6,803 bases of DNA from an uncultured Bacteroidales bacterium (GCA_946627685.1 CAMOVV010000065.1:1-6803); one strand, 5' to 3'; positions 1 to 6,462 are shown, counted from the stretch's first letter. Translations and numbers: made by a program. Notes: a model not told the origin generated them from the sequence alone.

Positions 1-1820
1 GCCTTTCCAAGACCCTTGCCTGCTGCAAGTTCCTCCTTGATTCGTTCATAGATGATGACGTTGGCGTCCACGGCCATACCCATCGTAAGGACGAGACCGG
101 CGATACCCGGCAGGGTGAGGACGGCTCCGAAGGAAACGAGGGTTCCGAACAGGAAGAGGACGTTGCAAAGAAGAGCTATGTCAGCTGCGACGCCGGCTCC
201 CCTGTAGAAGAGAACCATATATACAAGGACCAGGAGGAAGGCGATGATGAAGGAAATCATACCCGAGCGGATGGACTCGGCGCCGAGGGAAGGTCCTACG
301 ACCTGCTCCTGGATGATGGTGGCGGGGGCGGGAAGTTTACCGGACTTGAGCACGTTGGCAAGGTCTTCCGACTGCTCTACGGTGAAGTTTCCGGTAATCT
401 GGGAGTTGCCTCCGGAAATCTCGGACTGGACGGTAGGATAGGAATAAACCATGCCGTCGAGGACGATGGCGACCTGCTTGCCGATGTTGTCGCGGGTGAT
501 GCGGGCCCAGTTGTTGGCGCCTTCCGCGTTCATGGACATGGTCACATAGGGCTGGCCGTTGTTGGTGCCGCCGTAATCCACGCGGGCGTCGGTCACTACG
601 GAACCGTCGAGAGGGGCTTTTCCGTCGCGTGAAGTGGCCTTGATGGCGACGAGTTCATAGACATTGGCGCCGGCGACGAGTTCGGAAGGGCTCACGGACC
701 ACATTCCCTTGAACTCAGGAGGGAAGATATCCCTTATCTGAGGGAGGGAGAGGTACCTGTTCACCTTGGCGGTGTCGAGGGCGTTGGCGAAACCTATGCA
801 GGCGTTGCCCTTGTAGCCGGAAGGCTGGAGAACCGCGAAGAGGGGGTTCTGCTTGTTGTAGGCTGCAATCTCGTCGGCGTCGGCCTTGTTCTGGGAGAGT
901 TCCGCGTTAAGGAGGGAATCCGTCGATGCGGCGGGAGCCGCAGGGGCTTCGGTCTCTTCAATCACGGTCTCGTCCTGGTCAAGGAGTTCGGCGAGCTTGT
1001 TGTTGGCCTCGATGAGGTAGGGCTGAATCTCCTGGCTGTCATAGGTGGTCCAGAATTCGAGGGAAGCCGTGCCCTGGAGGAGCTTGCGTACACGTTCAGG
1101 CTCCTTTACGCCGGGAAGTTCCACGAGAATCCTACCGGAGTTGCCGATTTTCTGGATGCTGGGCTGGGTGACGCCGAAGCGGTCGATACGGTTCCTCAGA
1201 ACGTTGAAGGAGTTGGAAACTGCGCTCTCGGCCTCTCCCCTGATGACGGAGATGACCTCTTCGTCGGAGGATTCGGGCTTGATTTTATCCCTCATTTCGA
1301 AGGTTCCGAAAATCTGGGCGAGAGGAGTGCCTCCGCCTACTTCCTTCCAGGCCTGGGAGAAGAGGGTGATGTAATCTTCCCTTGAATTGACGCTGCGCTC
1401 GGAAGCCAGGTCGAGGGCCTTCTGGAATTCAGGAGTGGCCTTGTTCCCGGAAAGGGCTTTCACCAGGTCCTTGAGCTGGACCTGAAGCATGACGTTCATA
1501 CCTCCCTTAAGGTCAAGACCCAGGTTTATCTCCTTGGTTTTGACATCCTTGTAGGTATAACCGAAGTAAACCTTCTCGTTGGACACGGAGTCGATGTACT
1601 TCCTGTTCTGTTCCTTGCGGATGGAATCGAGATAGAAAGCCTGCTCTTCGACGGGAACGCTTGCGAAGAGGGGAGACTGCCCTGCTGCGAGGGCTGCGGC
1701 CTCTGCATACTTCTCAGCTTTCTTCTCCTGCATGTTAGTCACGAGGGTGAAGGAAAGCTGCCAGATGCAGGCGATGGCCAAAAGAACAGCCACCAGTTTG
1801 ATGGCACCTTTGCTTTGCAT
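1..1820 (-). CDS. secD: Protein translocase subunit SecD (5' part; probably a SecDF fusion), cut by the window edge
   Basis: SecD is an inner-membrane partner of SecYEG that uses the proton motive force to finish export of proteins across the membrane. The visible 606 residues show an N-terminal membrane helix at about 6-27, the family motif LGLDLKGG at 100-107, and the large periplasmic P1 region. A low-complexity acidic/Ala-Pro linker lies at about 281-300. A second helix is at about 519-538, more hydrophobic segments follow at 547-583, and the signature GMAVDANVIIYERIKEE is at 581-597. The conserved Asp of that last motif is present. The ATG at 1820 is chosen because the first membrane helix follows directly; no Shine-Dalgarno is visible, as is usual in Bacteroidetes. 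The last SecD helices and any SecF half lie beyond position 1. Bacteroidetes normally carry SecD and SecF as one chain, so a fusion is likely but not seen here. The frame is intact throughout. Confidence 0.96.
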   Translation of the reverse strand, partial: MQSKGAIKLVAVLLAIACIWQLSFTLVTNMQEKKAEKYAEAAALAAGQSPLFASVPVEEQAFYLDSIRKEQNRKYIDSVSNEKVYFGYTYKDVKTKEINLGLDLKGGMNVMLQVQLKDLVKALSGNKATPEFQKALDLASERSVNSREDYITLFSQAWKEVGGGTPLAQIFGTFEMRDKIKPESSDEEVISVIRGEAESAVSNSFNVLRNRIDRFGVTQPSIQKIGNSGRILVELPGVKEPERVRKLLQGTASLEFWTTYDSQEIQPYLIEANNKLAELLDQDETVIEETEAPAAPAASTDSLLNAELSQNKADADEIAAYNKQNPLFAVLQPSGYKGNACIGFANALDTAKVNRYLSLPQIRDIFPPEFKGMWSVSPSELVAGANVYELVAIKATSRDGKAPLDGSVVTDARVDYGGTNNGQPYVTMSMNAEGANNWARITRDNIGKQVAIVLDGMVYSYPTVQSEISGGNSQITGNFTVEQSEDLANVLKSGKLPAPATIIQEQVVGPSLGAESIRSGMISFIIAFLLVLVYMVLFYRGAGVAADIALLCNVLFLFGTLVSFGAVLTLPGIAGLVLTMGMAVDANVIIYERIKEELAAGKGLGK

Positions 1821-1868
1821 ATCGTTGTTATTGTTTAAATTTATCCAAATACATTCGAATAAGGTCTG

Positions 1869-1898
1869 CAAAGTTACGATTTTTTTCCAAGAAAGAAA
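1869..1898 (-). promoter_or_regulatory. Probable sigma-ABfr promoter of secD(F)
   Basis: On the minus strand the sequence TAACTTTG (1876 down to 1869) fits the Bacteroidetes -7 box TAnnTTTG exactly. The best -33 candidate is TTTC at 1895-1898, 18 bases upstream, one base off TTTG. Transcription would start at about 1862-1864, giving a leader of roughly 43 bases to the ATG at 1820. The -7 box is convincing; the -33 box is weak. Confidence 0.55.
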
Positions 1899-1917
1899 CT
1901 TTATGCCAATGATTTCG

Positions 1918-1925
1918 TATTTTTG
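1918..1925 (+). promoter_or_regulatory. Candidate -7 box for the PD40/SPOR gene
   Basis: TATTTTTG matches TAnnTTTG and ends 24 bases before the ATG at 1950. No TTTG stands at the expected -33 distance; the nearest T-rich stretches (1880-1886 and 1900-1902) are badly spaced. If used, the leader would be only about 18-20 bases. AT-rich sequence can produce such a box by chance, so this is tentative. Confidence 0.4.
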
Positions 1926-1949
1926 CGGATGCAGAAATGCTAAAACAGA

Positions 1950-3824
1950 ATGAAATCAAGCCTTAAATACCGTTTTTTCCTGGTCTTTGCAGCGGCTCTG
2001 GCGACTTTTGCAGCCAAGGGCCAGGAGTCCCTTCAGGAAGGGAAAAGCTGGAACGAACTGCTCGCGAGGGCCGACTCCCTCAGGAAAGGATACTCCTTCA
2101 AAGAGGCGTTGAAATGGTATGAGGCCGCGGCCGCGGCGGCTCCGGACTCCTCTGCGATGATGACGGTGGAGGACAGCAAGGTCAAAGCCCAGAACGCCAT
2201 CAGCATGAGCGGTTTCTGCAGCGACCCCGTCGTGGTGGCAAGGCGGATGTTCCCTCTTGAAGATTTCTATCTTTTCTATCCCCTTGAAGACGGCAGCTGG
2301 AGGCCTGTTCCGAACCAGCTGGACTCCCTCGGCGGCAATCCTTTGTCCCTGGCCACTTATTTTCCCCGCAATGCCCGGGAAATCCTCTACTCCTCCATGG
2401 ATGAAACCGGTGTGAGCAATATCTGCCGCACGACCCTCTCTGACACCGTCTGGACCGCTCCCCAGCTTATAAATGAAGAGATAACCTCTTCTTCCAACGA
2501 GATTTACCCCATGCTCTCCGCTGACGGGAACAGTCTTTTTTTCGCCTCCGAAGGCCTTTACGGCATGGGAGGATACGACCTCTACGTCTCCCGCAGGAAC
2601 GAGGAAACAGGGGATTGGGACACACCCGTGAACATGGGCTTCCCCTACTCCTCCCCCTTTGACGATTTTCTTTTCATAAACTCCCCCGACGGGAAATTTT
2701 CCATTTTCGCCTCCAACAGGGACTGCCCGCCTGACAGCGTCTATATCTATGTCGTTGAATATGACGGGATGCCGCTGAGAAAATCCATCGAAGACGAATC
2801 CCGGGTGCTGGCGCTGTCCTCCCTCACACCCCCCGACGACCCTTCCCGGATTGAAAACGTCTCTTCCGTGTCCGACCCGGCCGCGGACAACCCCGAGGTG
2901 AAGGAATATATGCGCAAGATGCAGCAGGTTAGAAGTTTGAGGGATGCCATAGCCTCCCATAACAGGGAAATGGAAAAGGAAAGGGCCGAGTACGCCACGG
3001 CGACGGAAGCAGACAGGCAAAGGCTCCTGGAGTCGATTGCCGCAAAGGAGGCCTTCCTTCCCCGGCTCAACGACTCCCTTTCCTGGGCCGTGTCCGCCCT
3101 GCAGCAGATAGAAATGGATTTCCTGATGAAAGGCGTGGTGATTGACCCCGCGAAAATACGCTCCGACGCTTCCCGGGAGGTGGTGGGGGCCTCTTCCGGC
3201 TACACGTTCTCCAAGAGGGAAGCCGGTCCATCCTTCCATATCAACATCCTGAAACCCAAGCCCGTTTACGACTACACTTTCAGGATTCTCCCCGAAGGGG
3301 TAATTGTCGAAGATTCTGTTCCTGAAGGACTTGTATATCAGATTCAGCTGTTCTCTTCCCCTTCGAAGGCTTCCGTCAAACAGGTGAAAGGCCTGAGTCC
3401 CGTCTTTGAAAGAGAGGGTTCCGGAGGCAGGAAAATCTATTCCGCCGGAGTCTTCCGCACCTATTCCAGCGCCCTTTCCAATCTCAACAAAGTGAAGAGG
3501 CTGGGCTTCAAGGGTGCGTTCATTACGGCCTTCATCGACAGGGAGTCCGCCCCCGTGGCCCGGGCAAGGGCGATGGAGTCGAAGATGAAAAGCGAGTATT
3601 ACGTGAAGATATATCCTCCGGACGGAGCGTCCCTCCCCGAAATAACCCTTTCGGCCATCCGGCAGCAGACGAGCAAGGACCTCGTGAAGACCTCAGAAAG
3701 CGGCGCGGTCGTATTCCTTGCCGGACCCTTTGCCGACAGTGCCGGAGCGGAAGCCCTTGCAGCCGCCATCCATGCCACCGGAGTGACAAACACCGCCCTG
3801 GAAACCAGGACGGTGCAGCCGTAA
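1950..3824 (+). CDS. Secreted PD40 beta-propeller-like protein with coiled coil and two C-terminal SPOR-like modules
   Basis: The product is a 624-residue exported protein, probably periplasmic or attached to peptidoglycan. A Sec signal peptide covers residues 1-24, with likely cleavage after AKG before Gln25; there is no lipobox cysteine. Residues 33-65 look like one TPR-type helical pair. Residues about 141-270 hold PD40/WD40-like blades, with typical phrases such as YPMLSADGNSLFFAS and GGYDLYVSRR. A charged coiled coil spans about 316-392. Residues 461-533 form a SPOR-like module (VYQIQLFSS, then YSAGVFRTYSSAL and GAFITAFID). Residues 549-621 look like a second, more diverged copy (YYVKIYPP, then VFLAGPFADSAGAEAL). 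SPOR domains in characterised proteins bind glycan strands stripped of peptides, so a cell-wall role is inferred. Bacteroidetes PD40 proteins often belong to envelope or secretion machinery. The exact function is unknown. The gene is monocistronic and convergent with the regulator at 3840. Confidence 0.9.
   Translation: MKSSLKYRFFLVFAAALATFAAKGQESLQEGKSWNELLARADSLRKGYSFKEALKWYEAAAAAAPDSSAMMTVEDSKVKAQNAISMSGFCSDPVVVARRMFPLEDFYLFYPLEDGSWRPVPNQLDSLGGNPLSLATYFPRNAREILYSSMDETGVSNICRTTLSDTVWTAPQLINEEITSSSNEIYPMLSADGNSLFFASEGLYGMGGYDLYVSRRNEETGDWDTPVNMGFPYSSPFDDFLFINSPDGKFSIFASNRDCPPDSVYIYVVEYDGMPLRKSIEDESRVLALSSLTPPDDPSRIENVSSVSDPAADNPEVKEYMRKMQQVRSLRDAIASHNREMEKERAEYATATEADRQRLLESIAAKEAFLPRLNDSLSWAVSALQQIEMDFLMKGVVIDPAKIRSDASREVVGASSGYTFSKREAGPSFHINILKPKPVYDYTFRILPEGVIVEDSVPEGLVYQIQLFSSPSKASVKQVKGLSPVFEREGSGGRKIYSAGVFRTYSSALSNLNKVKRLGFKGAFITAFIDRESAPVARARAMESKMKSEYYVKIYPPDGASLPEITLSAIRQQTSKDLVKTSESGAVVFLAGPFADSAGAEALAAAIHATGVTNTALETRTVQP
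3788..3815 (-). terminator. Possible terminator of the nfeD-flotillin-regulator operon, inside the convergent gene
   Basis: Read on the minus strand, CACCGTCCTGG, loop TTT and CCAGGGCGGTG (3815 down to 3791) pair over 11 positions with a single U-G wobble, followed by TTT then GTCA. It lies 25 bases after the regulator's stop codon. On the plus strand the same wobble becomes a C-A mismatch and the hairpin sits before the SPOR stop, so it suits only the minus transcript. The T tract is short, which limits confidence. Confidence 0.5.
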
Positions 3825-3839
3825 TCAATCTATCTTCCC

Positions 3840-4055
3840 CTACTCTTCTTCTTCGGGAACGTATTCCAACAGGTCTCCGGGCTGACAGTCCAGAGCCTTG
3901 CAAATGGCGGCCAGGGTTGAGAACCTGACGGCCTTCGCCTTTCCCTTTTTGAGTATGGAAAGATTGGAGGCAGATATCCCGACGCGCCCTGCAAGCTCGC
4001 CGGAAGACATTTTCCGGCGGGCCAGCATGACATCTATATTAACTATTACAGGCAT
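3840..4055 (-). CDS. Small Cro/C1-type helix-turn-helix regulator (YozG-like)
   Basis: This 71-residue protein is almost entirely one XRE-type DNA-binding domain. The first helix-turn-helix helix is at about 17-28 (SSGELAGRVGIS), the recognition helix at about 29-41 (ASNLSILKKGKAK), and the family-typical RFSTLAAICKALDCQPGDLLEY at 44-65. A run of four Glu residues ends the chain. The opening VNIDVMLARRKM matches the usual start of these short regulators. The ATG at 4055 is 6 bases after the flotillin stop and is preceded by AAGGAG. Regulators of this family usually sit beside a small DUF2975 membrane protein; none is present here. Since it is the last gene of the flotillin operon, it may regulate that operon or a distant target; this is inference. 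The stop is TAG at 3840-3842, only 15 bases from the stop of the facing SPOR gene. Confidence 0.93.
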   Translation of the reverse strand: MPVIVNIDVMLARRKMSSGELAGRVGISASNLSILKKGKAKAVRFSTLAAICKALDCQPGDLLEYVPEEEE

Positions 4056-4061
4056 GGGCGT

Positions 4062-5450
4062 TTACTCCTTTTCGTCCGCGTCCTTCTTGGGATCCTGTAC
4101 GTCGGGAGCGTCCTTTCCTTTCAGATAATCAGGAAGCTGCATTCCAGCCATCTTGAAGAGGTCCTGCAGAGGGGGGACGCTTTGCATCAGGCCGGAGACG
4201 AAGTTGGCCGTGGAAGTCTTTCCGTCTTTTGAGCCGGCGCCGTCCCATACGGTCACCTTGTCTATCTTGATGCCCTTGACGGCCTCCACCTGGGTCTTCA
4301 CCAGTTCCGGCAGGCGGTCGGCTATCATCATGAGGACAGCCTTCTGAGGGTCGCTTCCCGCGGCTCCGACGAGGGCCTGGAAGCCCTGGGCCTGCTTGGA
4401 AAGAATCTCCATGGCGCCACGGGCCTGGGCCTCCATCTTGGCGTAGATGGCGTCAGCCTCTCCCTTGGCTATGCGGCGTGCCTGCTCTGCCTCGGCCTCA
4501 GCTTCGATGATTCTCTTTTCCTTGTCGATTTCCGCGGCGACGACGATGTTTGCCTGCTGGGTGGCTTTTTCCCTCTCGGCGCGGGCGAGCTCGGCGTCCC
4601 TTTCACTCTGGTAGGCCTCCTGCAGGGCCTTTGCGCTCTGCACTTTTTCGGCGGCCACGGCAAGTCTTTCAGCCTGAGCCGTTTTCTCCCTACGGAGAGC
4701 GTCGGAATTGGCAATGTCGATGAGGGACTGGTTCTCTCCCTTCACAGCAAGGGCGTTGGCGGCGGCCACGTTCACGCGGGTATCCTTGTCGGCGTCGGCC
4801 TTTCCGGTCTCACCGAACCTGTTCTGCTCGGCAACGCTCTTCTTCGCGTCGTTGATGGCCTTCGCTGCGGCCTCTTTTCCGAGGGCCTCGATATAGCCGG
4901 ATTCGTCGCGGATGTCGGTGACGTTCACGTTGATGAGCTTGAGTCCGATTTTGCGGAGTTCCGCCTCGACGTTTGCGCTAACGCTGGAGAGGAACTTGTC
5001 ACGGTCAGAGTTGATTTCCTCGATGTCCATGGTGGCGATGACCAGACGGAGTTGTCCGAAAAGGATATCGGTGGCGATGCCCTTTATATCTTCGGTAGAA
5101 AGGCCGAGAAGCCTCTCCGCAGCGTTCGTCATGATTTCAGGCTCAGTGGAAATACCGACGGTGAACCGGCAGGGAACGTCCACGCGGATGTTCTGTTTGG
5201 ACAGGGCGTTGGTAAGGTTGCACTCGATGGAAATGGGTTTAAGGTCGAGGTACTGGTAGTTCTGGAACACGGGCCAGATGAAGGCGGCTCCACCGTGGAT
5301 GCACCTGGCGGAGGCATTTCGTCCGGTCTTTCCGTAGATGACGAGAATCTTGTCGGACGGGCAGCGCCTGTATCTCCTGAGAATCGCCGAGAAAGTGACG
5401 ATCAGGACAAATACAAGGATAAGGATGAGGATAATGTTGGATTCAGCCAT
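4062..5450 (-). CDS. Flotillin-like SPFH protein (FloT/YqiK type)
   Basis: Flotillins are membrane scaffold proteins that oligomerise and organise membrane microdomains. This 462-residue copy has one N-terminal membrane helix at about 6-24 and an SPFH/Band 7 domain at about 28-200. The SPFH domain includes the typical ARCIHGGAAFIWP (48-60) and LDLKPISIEC (68-77). A long Glu/Ala/Lys-rich coiled coil spans about 190-345, with repeated EA and AEAE runs. The C-terminal region contains DRLPELVKTQVEAVKGIKIDKV (378-399) and ends in an acidic, Lys-rich tail. The order helix, SPFH, EA-coil matches FloT (YuaG) of Bacillus and YqiK of E. coli, and the length is normal. It follows the NfeD-like gene by 28 bases without an obvious Shine-Dalgarno, and the regulator follows 6 bases after its stop. 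The three are almost certainly cotranscribed. Confidence 0.96.
   Translation of the reverse strand: MAESNIILILILVFVLIVTFSAILRRYRRCPSDKILVIYGKTGRNASARCIHGGAAFIWPVFQNYQYLDLKPISIECNLTNALSKQNIRVDVPCRFTVGISTEPEIMTNAAERLLGLSTEDIKGIATDILFGQLRLVIATMDIEEINSDRDKFLSSVSANVEAELRKIGLKLINVNVTDIRDESGYIEALGKEAAAKAINDAKKSVAEQNRFGETGKADADKDTRVNVAAANALAVKGENQSLIDIANSDALRREKTAQAERLAVAAEKVQSAKALQEAYQSERDAELARAEREKATQQANIVVAAEIDKEKRIIEAEAEAEQARRIAKGEADAIYAKMEAQARGAMEILSKQAQGFQALVGAAGSDPQKAVLMMIADRLPELVKTQVEAVKGIKIDKVTVWDGAGSKDGKTSTANFVSGLMQSVPPLQDLFKMAGMQLPDYLKGKDAPDVQDPKKDADEKE
4065..4070 (-). promoter_or_regulatory. Shine-Dalgarno AAGGAG for the regulator, at the flotillin stop
   Basis: On the minus strand AAGGAG directly abuts the flotillin TAA and lies 9 bases before the regulator's ATG. 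It is the only clear Shine-Dalgarno in front of a gene in this window, and it supports both the ATG at 4055 and translational coupling to flotillin. Confidence 0.65.
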
Positions 5451-5478
5451 AGTTCTGGTTATTAAGTTGTTATATAAG

Positions 5479-6099
5479 TTAAATCACTTCGGGCTGGACG
5501 GGTTCCACAAGGAGGGTGGTGCCGTTGATTACCTCGGCCACCCTGATGGGGGCTCCTGTGGGGATGGTATCTCCCTCGGTCTGGGCGTTATACTCCCTGA
5601 CTGAATTGTTGATTGAGATCTGCACCTTGCCCTCCCCTTTTCTTTCGCCGGGGATGGTGAGGTAGCAGGTTCCCTGGCAACCCGCGGCCAGGCGATAGAC
5701 ATCGATGTTGCCGGACTGCTGCATCCGGCTCAGAAGCTTGAAAATATACATCACCAGGGCAACAAGTCCCAATCCGACCAGCACCGACACGAAAATCAGG
5801 ACGAAGGTGGAACTGATGGACTTCTGCAGAAGGATGGCGGACCAGCCGAAACCGAGGATGAAGTTGATGAGGTTGCGGAAGGTGTAGAGATTGGAACCTG
5901 AATCGATGGCCCCGTCGCCGCCGTCAAGCCCTGCGTCCGCGCCGGAAACGTCCAAATCGGCTCCGTCGAGACCTGTTCCGTCCATGTCTGCGCCGATGAA
6001 AGTCATGACGCTCTGGATAATGAAGATAAGCGAAGCCGAAAGTGTGAGGCCCCAGAGGACCTTCATCGCAACGCTAAGTGATGCCCACCAAACAGCCAT
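5479..6099 (-). CDS. NfeD-like membrane protein with OB-fold domain (YqiJ/YuaF type), flotillin partner
   Basis: This 206-residue protein is predicted to have three membrane helices, at about 13-35, 75-92 and 97-122, followed by a soluble beta-rich domain at about 132-201 that fits the NfeD OB-fold. The signature YTFRNLINFILGFGWSAI (72-89) is typical of Bacteroidetes members of the YqiJ group. Between helices one and two lies a Gly/Asp-rich loop at 36-70. NfeD-like proteins are encoded next to flotillins in many bacteria (YuaF with FloT, YqiJ with YqiK) and are thought to act with them in membrane organisation. It is the first gene of the operon, with a strong promoter match upstream. The ATG at 6099 is preceded by an AT-rich leader without a Shine-Dalgarno. 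The protease half found in long NfeD proteins is absent, as expected for this short class. Confidence 0.92.
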   Translation of the reverse strand: MAVWWASLSVAMKVLWGLTLSASLIFIIQSVMTFIGADMDGTGLDGADLDVSGADAGLDGGDGAIDSGSNLYTFRNLINFILGFGWSAILLQKSISSTFVLIFVSVLVGLGLVALVMYIFKLLSRMQQSGNIDVYRLAAGCQGTCYLTIPGERKGEGKVQISINNSVREYNAQTEGDTIPTGAPIRVAEVINGTTLLVEPVQPEVI

Positions 6100-6140
6100 A
6101 ATAATAAAGTATTAAGAGTTATTGTTAAAGTTTTCTTCGC

Positions 6141-6172
6141 CAAATATAATAAATTTATTGAAAAACAACAAA
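6141..6172 (-). promoter_or_regulatory. Sigma-ABfr promoter of the nfeD-flotillin-regulator operon
   Basis: On the minus strand TTTG (6172 down to 6169), a 20-base spacer and TATATTTG (6148 down to 6141) fit both boxes of the Bacteroidetes consensus. The start of transcription would be near 6134, giving a leader of about 35 bases to the ATG at 6099. Confidence 0.75.
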
Positions 6173-6195
6173 AAATTGACGAAATTTTATTTTTG

Positions 6196-6213
6196 TGCAC
6201 ATTTTTGCACATT
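6196..6213. repeat. Direct repeat TGCACATT, two copies 10 bases apart
   Basis: TGCACATT occurs at 6196-6203 and again at 6206-6213, one helical turn apart. The TTTG -33 box of the tRNA promoter (6204-6207) runs from the gap into the second copy. The spacing suits a protein contacting one face of the DNA, but two 8-base copies in AT-rich sequence may be chance. Confidence 0.5.
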
Positions 6214-6234
6214 CAGAATTATTTCTTACCTTTG
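6204..6234 (+). promoter_or_regulatory. Sigma-ABfr promoter of tRNA-Ser
   Basis: TTTG at 6204-6207, a spacer of exactly 19 bases and TACCTTTG at 6227-6234 match both consensus boxes. Transcription would begin around 6239-6241, some 30 bases before the mature tRNA. Confidence 0.85.
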
Positions 6235-6238
6235 CAGT

Positions 6239-6265
6239 CCCTGTCGAAGTCAGCTATAGACAGGG
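6239..6265 (+). other. Hairpin in the 5' leader of pre-tRNA-Ser
   Basis: CCCTGTC (6239-6245) and GACAGGG (6259-6265) form a perfect 7-base stem around a 13-base loop. It begins at the predicted transcription start and ends 5 bases before the tRNA. A role in stabilising or processing the precursor is possible but is inference. Confidence 0.6.
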
Positions 6266-6270
6266 CCCCA

Positions 6271-6358
6271 GGAGGGGTGGGTGAGTGGCTGAAACCAGCA
6301 GTTTGCTAAACTGCCGTACTCTTTCCGGGTACCACGAGTTCGAATCTCGTCCCCTCCG
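6271..6358 (+). tRNA. tRNA-Ser (anticodon GCU)
   Basis: This 88-base tRNA reads the serine codons AGC and AGU. The acceptor stem pairs GGAGGGG (6271-6277) with CCCCTCC (6351-6357), followed by discriminator G6358. The anticodon arm is GCAGT, loop TTGCTAA, ACTGC (6298-6314), with anticodon GCT at 6305-6307. A long variable arm, GTACTC with GGGTAC (6316-6332), marks a class II tRNA and therefore serine. The T arm is ACGAG, TTCGAAT, CTCGT (6334-6350). The genome continues CAAC after the discriminator rather than CCA, so the 3' CCA must be added by enzyme. The gene has its own promoter and terminator. Confidence 0.97.
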
Positions 6359-6374
6359 CAACATATTTGAATCC

Positions 6375-6403
6375 AGCCGGTTACGAAAGTGACCGGCTTT
6401 TTT
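6375..6403 (+). terminator. Intrinsic terminator of tRNA-Ser
   Basis: AGCCGGTTAC (6375-6384), a GAAA tetraloop and GTGACCGGCT (6389-6398) form a 10-base stem with one wobble pair, followed by five more T at 6399-6403. It begins 16 bases after the tRNA. On the minus strand there is no T tract, so it should act only on the tRNA transcript. Confidence 0.92.
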
Positions 6404-6462
6404 GTCGCCTCCGCTGCCGTCCCCTTAAAGCCAGCCCTCACAACGCCCCCGGCGCCTCAATG

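Noticed and set aside
1045..1374. A 109-codon plus-strand open frame
   Set aside because: It is antisense to the clear SecD reading frame, Ser/Arg-rich and without recognisable motifs.
1929..1943. A five-codon upstream ORF (ATG CAG AAA TGC TAA) just before the PD40/SPOR start
   Set aside because: It begins at or before the predicted transcription start and has no ribosome binding site, so it is probably chance.
1956..3239. A 427-codon open frame on the minus strand
   Set aside because: It lies wholly antisense to the PD40/SPOR gene, which has a signal peptide and recognisable domains. Its translation is rich in Gly, His, Val and Arg with no family pattern, as expected for the mirror of a GC-rich gene.
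3914..3950. A weak hairpin (GGTT/AACC) before a T-rich stretch, as a plus-strand terminator for the SPOR gene
   Set aside because: Only about five pairs form, the T run is more than 18 bases away, and it lies within the regulator's coding region.
5052..5465. A 137-codon plus-strand open frame
   Set aside because: It is antisense to the flotillin SPFH domain and low in hydrophobic structure; a shadow.
6271..6403. tRNA-Ser as an attachment site for an integrated element
   Set aside because: No second copy of the tRNA 3' end and no integrase is visible in the window.
6250..6441. A 63-codon minus-strand open frame across the tRNA
   Set aside because: It covers the whole tRNA-Ser and its terminator; frames like this over tRNAs are a common annotation artefact.
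6404..6462. Possible small RNA between the tRNA terminator and the GH38-like stop
   Set aside because: No promoter box, hairpin or conserved pattern could be seen in these 59 bases.
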